From: JAXHUM01 sp034189325 | GTDB taxonomy: Bacteria; Desulfobacterota; DSM-4660; Desulfatiglandales; Desulfatiglandaceae | Direction: 5' to 3' | DNA: 6,806 nt | Assembly (NCBI GenBank): GCA_034189325.1 | Contig: JAXHUM010000021.1 | Span: 1-6,806 of the forward strand | Shown here: piece after piece, positions 1 through 6,111 of the stretch | How the letters are laid out: each line of letters opens with the position of its first letter | How positions within the stretch are numbered: the first letter of the stretch is position 1 | Translations under genes and position numbers: made by a program | Notes under the pieces: model-generated | The model's input: the letters and a program-made list of their open reading frames with translations, nothing else | Databases searched by the model: none | What the model was told of the DNA's origin: nothing

Positions 1-1850
1 GCCTCAATAATCGACACAGGCGTTCCTTCATTCAGGGAGGTGAGAGCGACACAATCCAGGTCCGCATATATGTAAGGAAGATCCCTTTGCCACCCGCAAA
101 AAAGGACATGCTCGGTCAAACAGAGATCCGCTGAGAGAGCTTCCAGATCATTTCTGAGTTCTCCATCACCTATCACAAGGAACCGCACATCGATTTCCGG
201 TCTACCCGCGAGGAATAACTTCGCCCCCTCCAGGAACATTCTATGGTTCTTTATAGGAACCAATCTCCCGATGATCCCAATCAAGTATGTATCAGAGTCA
301 ATGCCCATATCATGCCTAAATTTCCCTTTGTGCTTGCCGCTCGAAAGAAAAGGGGCCAAATCAAAGCCCAGGCTTACAATCTTAACCTTCTTGGCAGGGG
401 CAACATGGTATTTCTCTACAAGTTCCCTTTTCTGGGACTTGCTGATGGCCACGATCACATCTGTCCACAGGGCCAGTATACGTTCTATAAGCACATAAGA
501 CAGGGATCTTACCCTGCTGAAATACCCCGTGAACACATTACCGTGAAAGGTATGTACCAGTCTGATGTCCGTGCCGAAGAGGCAATTACAGATGATTGCG
601 GATACGCGCCCTATCACACCCGCCTTTGCCGTATGCGTATGGACGATGTCCGGTTGTCTGGTGCAAAGGAGTCGGATCGTCGACATGAGGGAGCGAAAAT
701 CCTTAAGGGGTTTTATTTCCCTTACGAGTGTATCCAGGGTGATCGGCTTTCTTTTCAGGTGGGCCGTCAGATAACTCATGTCCCCTTCACCGCATGAAAT
801 CCGGCCATACAAAAGATCTGATTCAAATTGCGCTGGATCAAGTCTTTCATGGAGAAGGACCGTGTGTATGGCTGGGCCTCCTACGTTGAGACGGGCTATG
901 ATCCTCATGACCCGCATTCTTTTGTTCACAGGCCTTCTTTTCCGCCTGTTTTCCGCCTGTTTCCAAGTGAGAACAAATGCCATGCGAGCAGCCAATGCCA
1001 CAACTGCCAACGGCCACAGGAATCTCCAGAAAACCCCACAATGCTTGATAAGCAATTTGTAGCTGCTTTTGTGAAATTCAAAAACAGAATGGGTAGGCCT
1101 TTTTGTGCTGCTTCCTCCCACATGGTGGACAACCGATGCCAAAGGGAAATAGACCACTTTCCAACCCTGTTTCCTCATTCGCGCACAGAGATCAGCATCT
1201 TCCCAATAGACGAAAAACCGTTCATCCAGGTTTCCCACATCATCGAGGGACTCTCTTCTGATCAGCATGCAGGCCCCTGAGACCCAGTCCACATACATAG
1301 GAGTCTTTCCATCGGATCGACCAGAGAGGATATTGGCACTACTGATTTTGTTTTTAGGAAAAAGCTCGGTTATCAGTGTCGAACGACCGAAAAAACCTGT
1401 GAGCGGGGTGGGGAAACGCCTCGCCGAACCTTGCAAAGAACCATCTGTGTTGAAGATACGGGGACCAAGAACACCCACATCTTGGTGGTCTTCCATGTAT
1501 TCGAGAATCCGTTCAAAAAACCCATCCGAGACTATCGTATCAGGGTTCAACAGCAAAACATACGGTGCGTCAGACCATTTTAATGCCTGATTCACCGCCC
1601 TTGAAAACCCGAGATTGCAGGTGTTCCTGGTAAAGTTCACCTTTGGGAATTGGATGATAACATCATCAATCCCGTCATCAGAGCCATTGTCCTGCACAAA
1701 AATACTCGGCTGGTTTGTCCCTTGAGTCGTCTCGAAGATGGCATTCAGGCAATCAAGGAGAAGGGCCGAACTCTTGTAGTTGACGATCACAATATCTATC
1801 AGACCTAGATCTATTTTGCTAATCTCCTTGTCAGTCGAGGTAAAAGCCAT
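1..1850 (-). CDS. Bifunctional glycosyltransferase, GT2 domain fused to GT4 domain (C-terminal end cut by window edge)
   Basis: One open frame of 616 complete codons with no stop. Residues 13-300 form a GT2 domain: first strand IDIVIVNYKSS, donor-binding DNGS, NPDT at 102-105 in the DXD position, and WEDADL at 216-221 with the likely catalytic acid. It ends in the hydrophobic then basic tail usual for rhamnosyltransferase-like GT2 proteins. A basic linker (near KQAENRRKRRPVNKRMRVMR) leads into a GT4 domain from about residue 312: RLNVGGPAIH glycine loop, VHTHTAKAG, HTFHGNVF, GIIGRLVPIKN, and the EX7E motif at E608 and E616. Roughly 100 C-terminal residues should lie outside the window. It probably adds two successive sugars to a lipid-linked glycan at the inner membrane. 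ATG 1850 is the only ATG start after an in-frame TGA at 1857-1859. It overlaps the upstream GT2 gene by 40 bp, and its AAAAGGA abuts the ATG, so the exact start is uncertain. Domain calls are firm; sugar specificity is unknown. Confidence 0.88.
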   Translation of the reverse strand, partial: MAFTSTDKEISKIDLGLIDIVIVNYKSSALLLDCLNAIFETTQGTNQPSIFVQDNGSDDGIDDVIIQFPKVNFTRNTCNLGFSRAVNQALKWSDAPYVLLLNPDTIVSDGFFERILEYMEDHQDVGVLGPRIFNTDGSLQGSARRFPTPLTGFFGRSTLITELFPKNKISSANILSGRSDGKTPMYVDWVSGACMLIRRESLDDVGNLDERFFVYWEDADLCARMRKQGWKVVYFPLASVVHHVGGSSTKRPTHSVFEFHKSSYKLLIKHCGVFWRFLWPLAVVALAARMAFVLTWKQAENRRKRRPVNKRMRVMRIIARLNVGGPAIHTVLLHERLDPAQFESDLLYGRISCGEGDMSYLTAHLKRKPITLDTLVREIKPLKDFRSLMSTIRLLCTRQPDIVHTHTAKAGVIGRVSAIICNCLFGTDIRLVHTFHGNVFTGYFSRVRSLSYVLIERILALWTDVIVAISKSQKRELVEKYHVAPAKKVKIVSLGFDLAPFLSSGKHKGKFRHDMGIDSDTYLIGIIGRLVPIKNHRMFLEGAKLFLAGRPEIDVRFLVIGDGELRNDLEALSADLCLTEHVLFCGWQRDLPYIYADLDCVALTSLNEGTPVSIIE

Positions 1851-2833
1851 TCCTTTTCAAAAACTCTCCATAGGTACTTGTCGCTTACTTTTTTTTTGGA
1901 TTGTATCTTCCTTCGTTTTCTTAAGGCCTTTTTGAATCCCCTAAGGGCATCAAGCTTTGCTTTGAGAAATTCTTTCCCCTTGCCGGTGGCCATGAAAAAC
2001 AAAAAAGAGGCCATATCATATATTAGGTGAAAACAAATGGTTTTGCATATCAATCCGGAGGGCATATTCTTCACATAAACCCATTCCAGATTTCTGTGAC
2101 TATAATAAACCGATGTGGCAGAATCATGGATGATGCTGCCGCTCCCCTTATGCCGCACAATCGCCCCTGGTACATACAGGCACCTATATCCCGTAAGCTG
2201 GGCCCTGAAGCTCAGATCGACATCTTCATATAATAAAAAGAAATCTTCATCAAAAAAACCGATCTCTCTGAGCATGCTGGTGCGATAAAGTGCGGCCCCG
2301 GCGCAGGCCCCAAAAACCCATTCCTGGGCATCCAAACGATGAGCCCTCAACCCGCGTCCTCTAAGAAGACCGGTCCCTCCCCATGTATAGGCATCACCTG
2401 CCCGATCAATCTCATTCGGATGATCGTATGAGAGCATTTTTGAAGCTGCAAAACCGGCCTCGGGATGGGCCTCCAATCCAAGCAGGAGAGATTCCAACCA
2501 GTGGGGATCAGCAACGGCGTCGTTATTCAGGAGGGCCATATATTCAGCCTCTACGGTTCTCAAAACAATATTGTTCGCCGCGGCAAATCCGACGTTCTCT
2601 GTCAGGGAGACTATCCTGACTTCCGGATAGTTCAAACGGACAAAATCCACAGAACCGTCTACCGAGCCATTATCGACCAGTATGGTATCAAAGGCTCTAA
2701 AACTTTGTTTTGAAAGAGAATCCAGGCATTCTCCCAGATATCGCATTCCATTCCAGTTGACCACGACAACGATAATCTTGGAGACACCGGCCCGATGTAA
2801 ATGTCCTTGAAGGGCGTGGGAGGGTGAATTCAA
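1811..2833 (-). CDS. GT2 family glycosyltransferase (rhamnosyltransferase-like, WbbL type)
   Basis: A 340-residue GT-A fold enzyme of family 2, expected to transfer a nucleotide-activated sugar to a glycan acceptor at the cytoplasmic membrane face. Visible landmarks are the first strand IIVVVVNWNG (20-29), VDNGS (53-57), ENVGFAAANN (79-88), the DXD-equivalent NNDA (103-106), and YEDVDLSFR (202-210) with the catalytic acid and the acceptor-side ED motif. A hydrophobic stretch at about 261-283 may dip into the membrane. The tail is very basic (300-316). The start is TTG: there is no ATG in frame upstream of the first strand, the nearest in-frame upstream stop is TGA at 2903-2905, and AAGGAAG at 2842-2848 sits 8 nt before the TTG. 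Its 3' end overlaps the next glycosyltransferase by 40 bp, so the two are probably translationally coupled. The promoter is not obvious; a MITE-like element lies 84 bp upstream. Sugar specificity cannot be read from the sequence. Confidence 0.92.
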   Translation of the reverse strand: MNSPSHALQGHLHRAGVSKIIVVVVNWNGMRYLGECLDSLSKQSFRAFDTILVDNGSVDGSVDFVRLNYPEVRIVSLTENVGFAAANNIVLRTVEAEYMALLNNDAVADPHWLESLLLGLEAHPEAGFAASKMLSYDHPNEIDRAGDAYTWGGTGLLRGRGLRAHRLDAQEWVFGACAGAALYRTSMLREIGFFDEDFFLLYEDVDLSFRAQLTGYRCLYVPGAIVRHKGSGSIIHDSATSVYYSHRNLEWVYVKNMPSGLICKTICFHLIYDMASFLFFMATGKGKEFLKAKLDALRGFKKALRKRRKIQSKKKVSDKYLWRVFEKEWLLPRLTRRLAK

Positions 2834-2841
2834 ATGCTCAG

Positions 2842-2848
2842 CTTCCTT
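2842..2848 (-). promoter_or_regulatory. Ribosome-binding site supporting a TTG start
   Basis: AAGGAAG lies 8 nt upstream of the TTG at 2833-2831. It decides the start of the 340-aa GT2 gene, which has no ATG or GTG start available in frame before its first conserved strand. Confidence 0.6.
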
Positions 2849-2911
2849 ACCACAGAGGTTCCCTAAATTCTCGCGAAGCCACAGCGTATAAGTTGAGAGA
2901 CTTCAAGCAAA

Positions 2912-2916
2912 TAATC
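2912..2916. repeat. Left target-site duplication TAATC
   Basis: The pentamer TAATC directly abuts the GAGACC end of the MITE-like element and is repeated exactly at 3059-3063 on the other side. Confidence 0.75.
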
Positions 2917-3058
2917 GAGACCTTTGCAAAACGCCCCCTTTTGCCCAATTGCGGTGTCAGGTTCAAATTTTAATCCTCGAAATATTCAAGATATTCCTCC
3001 GGTTAAAATTTTCGCCTTCCTTGCACTTGAACAAAATTGAGCATTTTTCAAAGGTCTC
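2917..3058. mobile_element. MITE-like palindromic element with 5-bp target duplication
   Basis: A 142-bp non-coding element whose two ends are inverted repeats: GAGACCTTTG at 2917-2926 and CAAAGGTCTC at 3049-3058, a perfect 10-bp match that continues imperfectly inward. The symmetry runs through the whole element: TTTTG (2939-2943) mirrors CAAAA (3032-3036), AAATTTTAA (2965-2973) mirrors TTAAAATTT (3003-3011), and AATAT (2981-2985) mirrors ATATT (2991-2995). The flanks are the identical pentamer TAATC at 2912-2916 and 3059-3063, directly abutting both ends, which is the signature of a transposition event. It is too short to code for a transposase, so it would be moved in trans by a full-length relative. 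I cannot assign the parent IS family. It could instead be called a long-hairpin dispersed repeat, but the target duplication favours a MITE. Confidence 0.82.
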
Positions 3059-3207
3059 TAATCTTGTGCTTTGACTTTGGGCAAAACGACGATGATTGCT
3101 GACGGGAATAAAACAGTCGCTATTACAAATATCGCAAGGAAATCATGATTGGGAAGCCGCACAAACAAGGCATCTCTGGATCTCTGGAGGCCTCGAATCA
3201 TTCCCAT
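3058..3207 (-). pseudogene. Possible small membrane-protein frame or gene remnant, truncated by the MITE
   Basis: A 49-codon minus-strand frame from ATG 3207 to TAG 3058. It has a basic N-terminal part (MGMIRGLQRSRD) and one hydrophobic stretch, FLAIFVIATVLFPSAIIVVL, long enough for a membrane helix. The frame is open for about 50 further codons upstream of the ATG, back to a TGA near 3366-3368, but without another start. I see no Shine-Dalgarno sequence. The stop codon is created by the MITE insertion: removing the element and one TAATC copy would let the frame continue about 14 codons to a TAG at 2863-2865. It could be the decayed 3' end of a gene or a chance open frame. I do not recognise a family. 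Confidence 0.2.
3059..3063. repeat. Right target-site duplication TAATC
   Basis: Second copy of the TAATC pentamer, directly abutting the GGTCTC end of the element. On the minus strand, its first two bases together with the last element base form the TAG that ends the small reading frame at 3058-3207. Confidence 0.75.
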
Positions 3208-3322
3208 TCGTAACCATGAAACTGTCCCAATAGACTTGTGGCTTTGAACCGCTTCAGGGTTACTCGTGGCTTGATCGTTCTCTAATACACCAACAGAGGA
3301 AAAAGCAGTGTAGAAAGATTCG
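3064..3322. other. Intergenic stretch without a confident gene
   Basis: These 259 bp lie between the MITE-like element and the PEP-CTERM gene. Apart from the weak minus-strand frame described separately, I see no coding sequence on either strand, no RNA gene and no strong terminator. A short AT-rich hairpin (AAAGAT / ATCTTT arms) overlaps the PEP-CTERM stop codon but has no immediate T-tract, so it is at best a poor terminator. Confidence 0.5.
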
Positions 3323-3994
3323 TTATCTTTTCTTCCGCAATCTTCTCCCGAATATGCCGAGACCTGTCAGACCAGTTCCGAGAAGGAGCATGGAGGCGGG
3401 CTCGGGTACCGGCGCGGCCGTAACCTGAGTCCTAAAGATCTGATAGTCGGAAACACCGGCATCTCCCACGAGAGCGCCTCCCCAGATCCAGTCGGCATTG
3501 ACATCAATCCCGGCGATCTGACCCCAAGGGTCACTGCCGTGGTCCAGACTGTTGATGCCCGTACTCCATGTGGCCCCGGAAATCAAACCTTCTAAGTCAC
3601 CCGCCGAAGGAGCAGGTTCCCCATCCTTATCCAGACCTGTGATAAGCACTTCCCAATCGCTGGTATTCGTCAAGACTGAATAGGTATCCGCTACAAATTC
3701 TCCGATCAGTCCCTGTGCAACCGCGTCATCGCTCCACACGGCCACGTAAATATAATCGCCTAGATCTGCATTGAACTGCCAGGTTTCCGCCTCAGACCAA
3801 TTATATGTATTCGCGGTGCTGCCCTCGTCGCCGAGTTCGTTATGACCGACGAAATTCACACCATTTTCGTTGCCGTAAAACAGGGCGTAGTGGTTGTCGG
3901 CCGTAAGGGTCGCATCAAATGAGACAGCCATTGCAGGACCTGCCATGACAAGAAAGATGCTGACTGCCGATAGAAATACAACAATCTTTTTCAT
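3323..3994 (-). CDS. Secreted PEP-CTERM sorting-domain protein
   Basis: A 223-residue exported protein. Residues 1-23 are a Sec signal peptide (MKKI, hydrophobic core, cleavage expected after AMA). The C-terminus is a full PEP-CTERM sorting signal: VPEP at 196-199, a hydrophobic helix at about 201-215, then the basic tail RRLRKKR. Such proteins are known to be recognised by an exosortase (EpsH/XrtA type) in the inner membrane and processed into the extracellular matrix; no exosortase is in this window. The mature part is acidic, rich in Trp, Tyr, Asn, Asp and Gly, and has no cysteine. Segments such as TADNHYALFYGN, NWSEAETWQF and YIYVAVWSDDAVAQG look like a conserved beta-rich surface module, but I cannot name its function. 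ATG 3994 is fixed by GAGGAGGAG 3 nt upstream. A sigma-54 type promoter lies 76 nt upstream of the ATG, so it probably has its own transcript. Its neighbours are glycosyltransferases, which fits a matrix role. Confidence 0.93.
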   Translation of the reverse strand: MKKIVVFLSAVSIFLVMAGPAMAVSFDATLTADNHYALFYGNENGVNFVGHNELGDEGSTANTYNWSEAETWQFNADLGDYIYVAVWSDDAVAQGLIGEFVADTYSVLTNTSDWEVLITGLDKDGEPAPSAGDLEGLISGATWSTGINSLDHGSDPWGQIAGIDVNADWIWGGALVGDAGVSDYQIFRTQVTAAPVPEPASMLLLGTGLTGLGIFGRRLRKKR

Positions 3995-3997
3995 ATT

Positions 3998-4006
3998 CTC
4001 CTCCTC
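3998..4006 (-). promoter_or_regulatory. Very strong ribosome-binding site of the PEP-CTERM gene
   Basis: GAGGAGGAG ends 3 nt before ATG 3994, and its AGGAGG core is 5 nt away, an almost ideal Shine-Dalgarno. A small inverted repeat (CTCTTT / AAAGAG, 4004-4017) just upstream overlaps its first bases. It could fold over the site, but with a 2-nt gap it is weak. Confidence 0.75.
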
Positions 4007-4069
4007 TTTCCAAAGAGTTATTTAAGATGCTACGTAAGTGTAAGCGTTATGAACTTGTCTGTTGGAATA

Positions 4070-4087
4070 TAGCAAGAGATTTGCCAA
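4070..4087 (-). promoter_or_regulatory. Sigma-54 (RpoN) -24/-12 promoter of the PEP-CTERM gene
   Basis: On the minus strand the sequence is TTGGCAAATCTCTTGCTA. It carries TGGCA and TTGCT blocks with exactly 10 nt between the invariant GG (4085-4084) and GC (4073-4072), and deviates from the TGGCACG-N4-TTGCW consensus only at the CG pair. The start site would fall near 4060, giving a leader of about 65 nt. Sigma-54 control of PEP-CTERM genes by the PrsK/PrsR two-component pair is known in other bacteria, so the location is biologically sensible. No PrsK/PrsR genes are visible here. Confidence 0.72.
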
Positions 4088-4169
4088 AAGAAAGAAGAGA
4101 AACCTACTTATCTTAGTATTTCATACAGTTATCTCACTATTACGGTCAATGCGCTCCATCAATTCGATC

Positions 4170-4190
4170 TCTCATTCCCCCTTGATGAGA
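4170..4190. repeat. Inverted repeat TCTCAT-N9-ATGAGA
   Basis: Two perfect 6-bp arms separated by 9 bp (TCCCCCTTG on the plus strand), about 85 bp upstream of the sigma-54 -24 element. It could be an activator half-site pair or a chance repeat. It lacks a T-tract, so it is not a convincing terminator for the upstream glycosyltransferase gene. Confidence 0.3.
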
Positions 4191-4228
4191 AAACTTCTAC
4201 TACAATATAAAAAGGAATGAGCATGGAA

Positions 4229-4246
4229 TGTGCAAATATTTACACA
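4229..4246. promoter_or_regulatory. 18-bp palindrome, candidate enhancer (activator) site
   Basis: TGTGCAAATATTTACACA is symmetric in 16 of 18 positions (TGTG-N-AAATATTT-N-CACA). Its centre is about 150 bp upstream of the sigma-54 -24 GG, within the usual range for an enhancer bound by a sigma-54 activator, such as a PrsR-type regulator. It also starts 11 bp after the stop codon of the upstream glycosyltransferase, so a weak hairpin in that transcript's tail is an alternative reading. The symmetry is seen; the function is inferred. Confidence 0.45.
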
Positions 4247-4257
4247 CTTCTGGGGGC

Positions 4258-6081
4258 TCACAGTCTTAATGAAAAATCTTCCTTGTCGAGGGTTAGATTC
4301 GGGTTGTAGTAAGGATCGCCCTTTTTCAGGGCCTCTTCCCATTTCTTCTGGAAATAGCCTACTTCCTTACCAAATCTCCTCCTTTTCTCAGACGAGTCCT
4401 CATAACCCCTGCTGAGAGACTCATAATGATAGAGTTCGGCATAGGGCGTATAAACGATCAGATATCCCTTCTCCCTGATCTTCATACAATAGTCAACATC
4501 ATTGAACGCGTGACTCAGGTTTTCGTCCAACCCATTGACCTCCTCAAAAACAGGCCTCTTGGTGAGCATACAGGCAGCGGTCACAGCGCTGAGATTTTGG
4601 ACCTCTTGTATTCTCCCGTAATAACCTCTCGATTTTCTGCTGAAGCGTCTATGTGAATGAGCAGCTACACCCCCAACGCCGATAATGACTCCGGCATGCT
4701 GAATCGTATCGTCGGGATAATAGAGCAGGGCACCTACAGCACCGACATCTTCTCTTTGGCCGAATTCCAGCATGGCCTCTATCCAATCCTTCGTGATGAC
4801 TTCCGTATCATTGTTGAGTAAAATGAAGTAGTCAGAGTCAATTTCTGATACTGCGTAATTCATCATAGATGCGTAATTGAAAGTATTGTTGTATTCGATA
4901 AAGCTTATGCGAGGATCTTCTTTCATCTCATTCAGGATTGCCTGTGTCTCGGGTCCTTTGCTTCCGTTGTTTACAAGGAAGATCCGGTAGTTTTTATAGG
5001 TGGTTTTTTTCAAGATACTTTTCACACAATTCTGAAGCACCTCGCCCTGATCCTTGAAGGGGATAATTATGGATACCCTGTGATTGTCCCTGATCTTCTT
5101 CCTGACCCGGTAGGCCCCTGGGAATTTGCCCTCAAGGACTTCCCCCTCGATTCTATTCCTTTCCAAATAGGATAATAAGGCCTTTTTTGCTGAATCAAAG
5201 GCGTAGTGTTTTGCATTTGTGTCGGCAGCAGTGGATTTAGGAGCCTTTCTCCAATGATAAAGGATTTTGGGAACATGGAGTATTTTCTCAGGAGCGGACG
5301 CATCAATACATCTCAGAATGAGATCATAATCCTGGGCCCCATCATACGCCGGTCTAAATCTCCCAACAGCATCAACAGCGCTCATTCTGATCACACAGAA
5401 ATGACAGAGGTAGTTCCTTGACAACAAAAGATCAGGAGAATAGTCGGGCTTGAAAAAGGGTTCCACTCTCTTCCCGCGACTTTCGATTTTGTCTTCATCG
5501 CTGTAAATCAGGTCGGCTTCTGGAAACCGGTTAAGCAATTTCACATTTTCATACAACGCGTCTCTACTCAGCTCATCATCGTGATCGAGCATGGCTGCGA
5601 ATTCACCTGTGGCAAGAGACAGGGCCTCATTGGATGCCATGGATATGCCCCGATTCCTATCCAGAAATTTTACCTTAATTCTCTTATCATCTCGGGAGTA
5701 CCTTTCCAGTATCTCTCTGATCCAAGGTTTTGTAGATCCATCGTCGGCAATACACAAGTCCCAGTTTTCATAGATCTGCATCCTCACGGAATCAATCGCC
5801 TCAACGAGCCATTGCCTCTTAACATTGAATACCGGCATAATAACGCTGAATTTTGGCCGATACGGCAATTCCGAGATTGTATGCCTGATAGACTCGATGT
5901 TTTCTTCCGTCAACCGATGTGTCTTCACCCACCGGGCGTAATCACTTCTAAAACTTACACCGCCATGGCTTCTTCGATTTCGATGGAGGTACGCAATCGC
6001 CTTTCGGCAAAAGGGCCTTATTCCTTCTCTTGCAAGGACCATCCATCCCTTACGGAGCCATGGTTGTTCAATAGGTATCAT
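4258..6081 (-). CDS. Tandem GT2-GT2 glycosyltransferase (two catalytic domains in one protein)
   Basis: A 607-residue protein with two GT-A family 2 domains after an N-terminal extension of about 75 residues. Domain 1 (about 78-285) has FSVIMPVFN, ADDGS (112-116), the DXD motif DHDDE (166-170) and QDYDL (250-254). Domain 2 (about 335-550) has VSIIIPFKD (336-344), VNNGS, NNDTE (423-427) and FNDVDYCMK. Both keep donor-binding and acid residues, so both are probably active. This layout is common in O-antigen and capsule loci, in proteins often labelled RfbC-like or glycan-chain glycosyltransferases; they act on lipid-linked acceptors at the inner membrane. ATG 6081 is preferred because GAAGGA sits 7 nt upstream. 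An upstream TTG at 6096 would add only five residues and lacks a ribosome-binding site. The gene begins 30 bp after the stop of the radical SAM gene, which suggests one operon. Sugar specificity is unknown. Confidence 0.93.
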   Translation of the reverse strand: MIPIEQPWLRKGWMVLAREGIRPFCRKAIAYLHRNRRSHGGVSFRSDYARWVKTHRLTEENIESIRHTISELPYRPKFSVIMPVFNVKRQWLVEAIDSVRMQIYENWDLCIADDGSTKPWIREILERYSRDDKRIKVKFLDRNRGISMASNEALSLATGEFAAMLDHDDELSRDALYENVKLLNRFPEADLIYSDEDKIESRGKRVEPFFKPDYSPDLLLSRNYLCHFCVIRMSAVDAVGRFRPAYDGAQDYDLILRCIDASAPEKILHVPKILYHWRKAPKSTAADTNAKHYAFDSAKKALLSYLERNRIEGEVLEGKFPGAYRVRKKIRDNHRVSIIIPFKDQGEVLQNCVKSILKKTTYKNYRIFLVNNGSKGPETQAILNEMKEDPRISFIEYNNTFNYASMMNYAVSEIDSDYFILLNNDTEVITKDWIEAMLEFGQREDVGAVGALLYYPDDTIQHAGVIIGVGGVAAHSHRRFSRKSRGYYGRIQEVQNLSAVTAACMLTKRPVFEEVNGLDENLSHAFNDVDYCMKIREKGYLIVYTPYAELYHYESLSRGYEDSSEKRRRFGKEVGYFQKKWEEALKKGDPYYNPNLTLDKEDFSLRL

Positions 6082-6111
6082 ACCGACATCCTTCAAACAG
6101 GAGGGCTTTTC

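Noticed and set aside
243..797. Plus-strand open frame of 184 codons
   Set aside because: It lies exactly antisense to the GT4 domain, whose minus-strand reading has all family motifs; the plus-strand product has no recognisable motif.
926..1132. Minus-strand 68-codon frame at the GT2-GT4 junction
   Set aside because: It is out of frame with the GT2-GT4 fusion, which carries the conserved GT2 tail over the same bases. It ends at a TGA that does not interrupt the real frame.
2834..2916. Sigma-70 promoter for the 340-aa GT2 gene between the MITE and TTG
   Set aside because: A TATACG resembles a -10 box, but no -35 hexamer with 16-18 bp spacing is present.
3306..3330. Hairpin at the end of the PEP-CTERM gene as an intrinsic terminator
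   Set aside because: The stem is six A/T-rich pairs and the nearest T-run is several bases away, so it is too weak to call.
6082..6096. TTG start for the tandem GT2 gene
   Set aside because: No ribosome-binding site precedes it, whereas ATG 6081 has GAAGGA 7 nt upstream; the five extra residues add nothing conserved.
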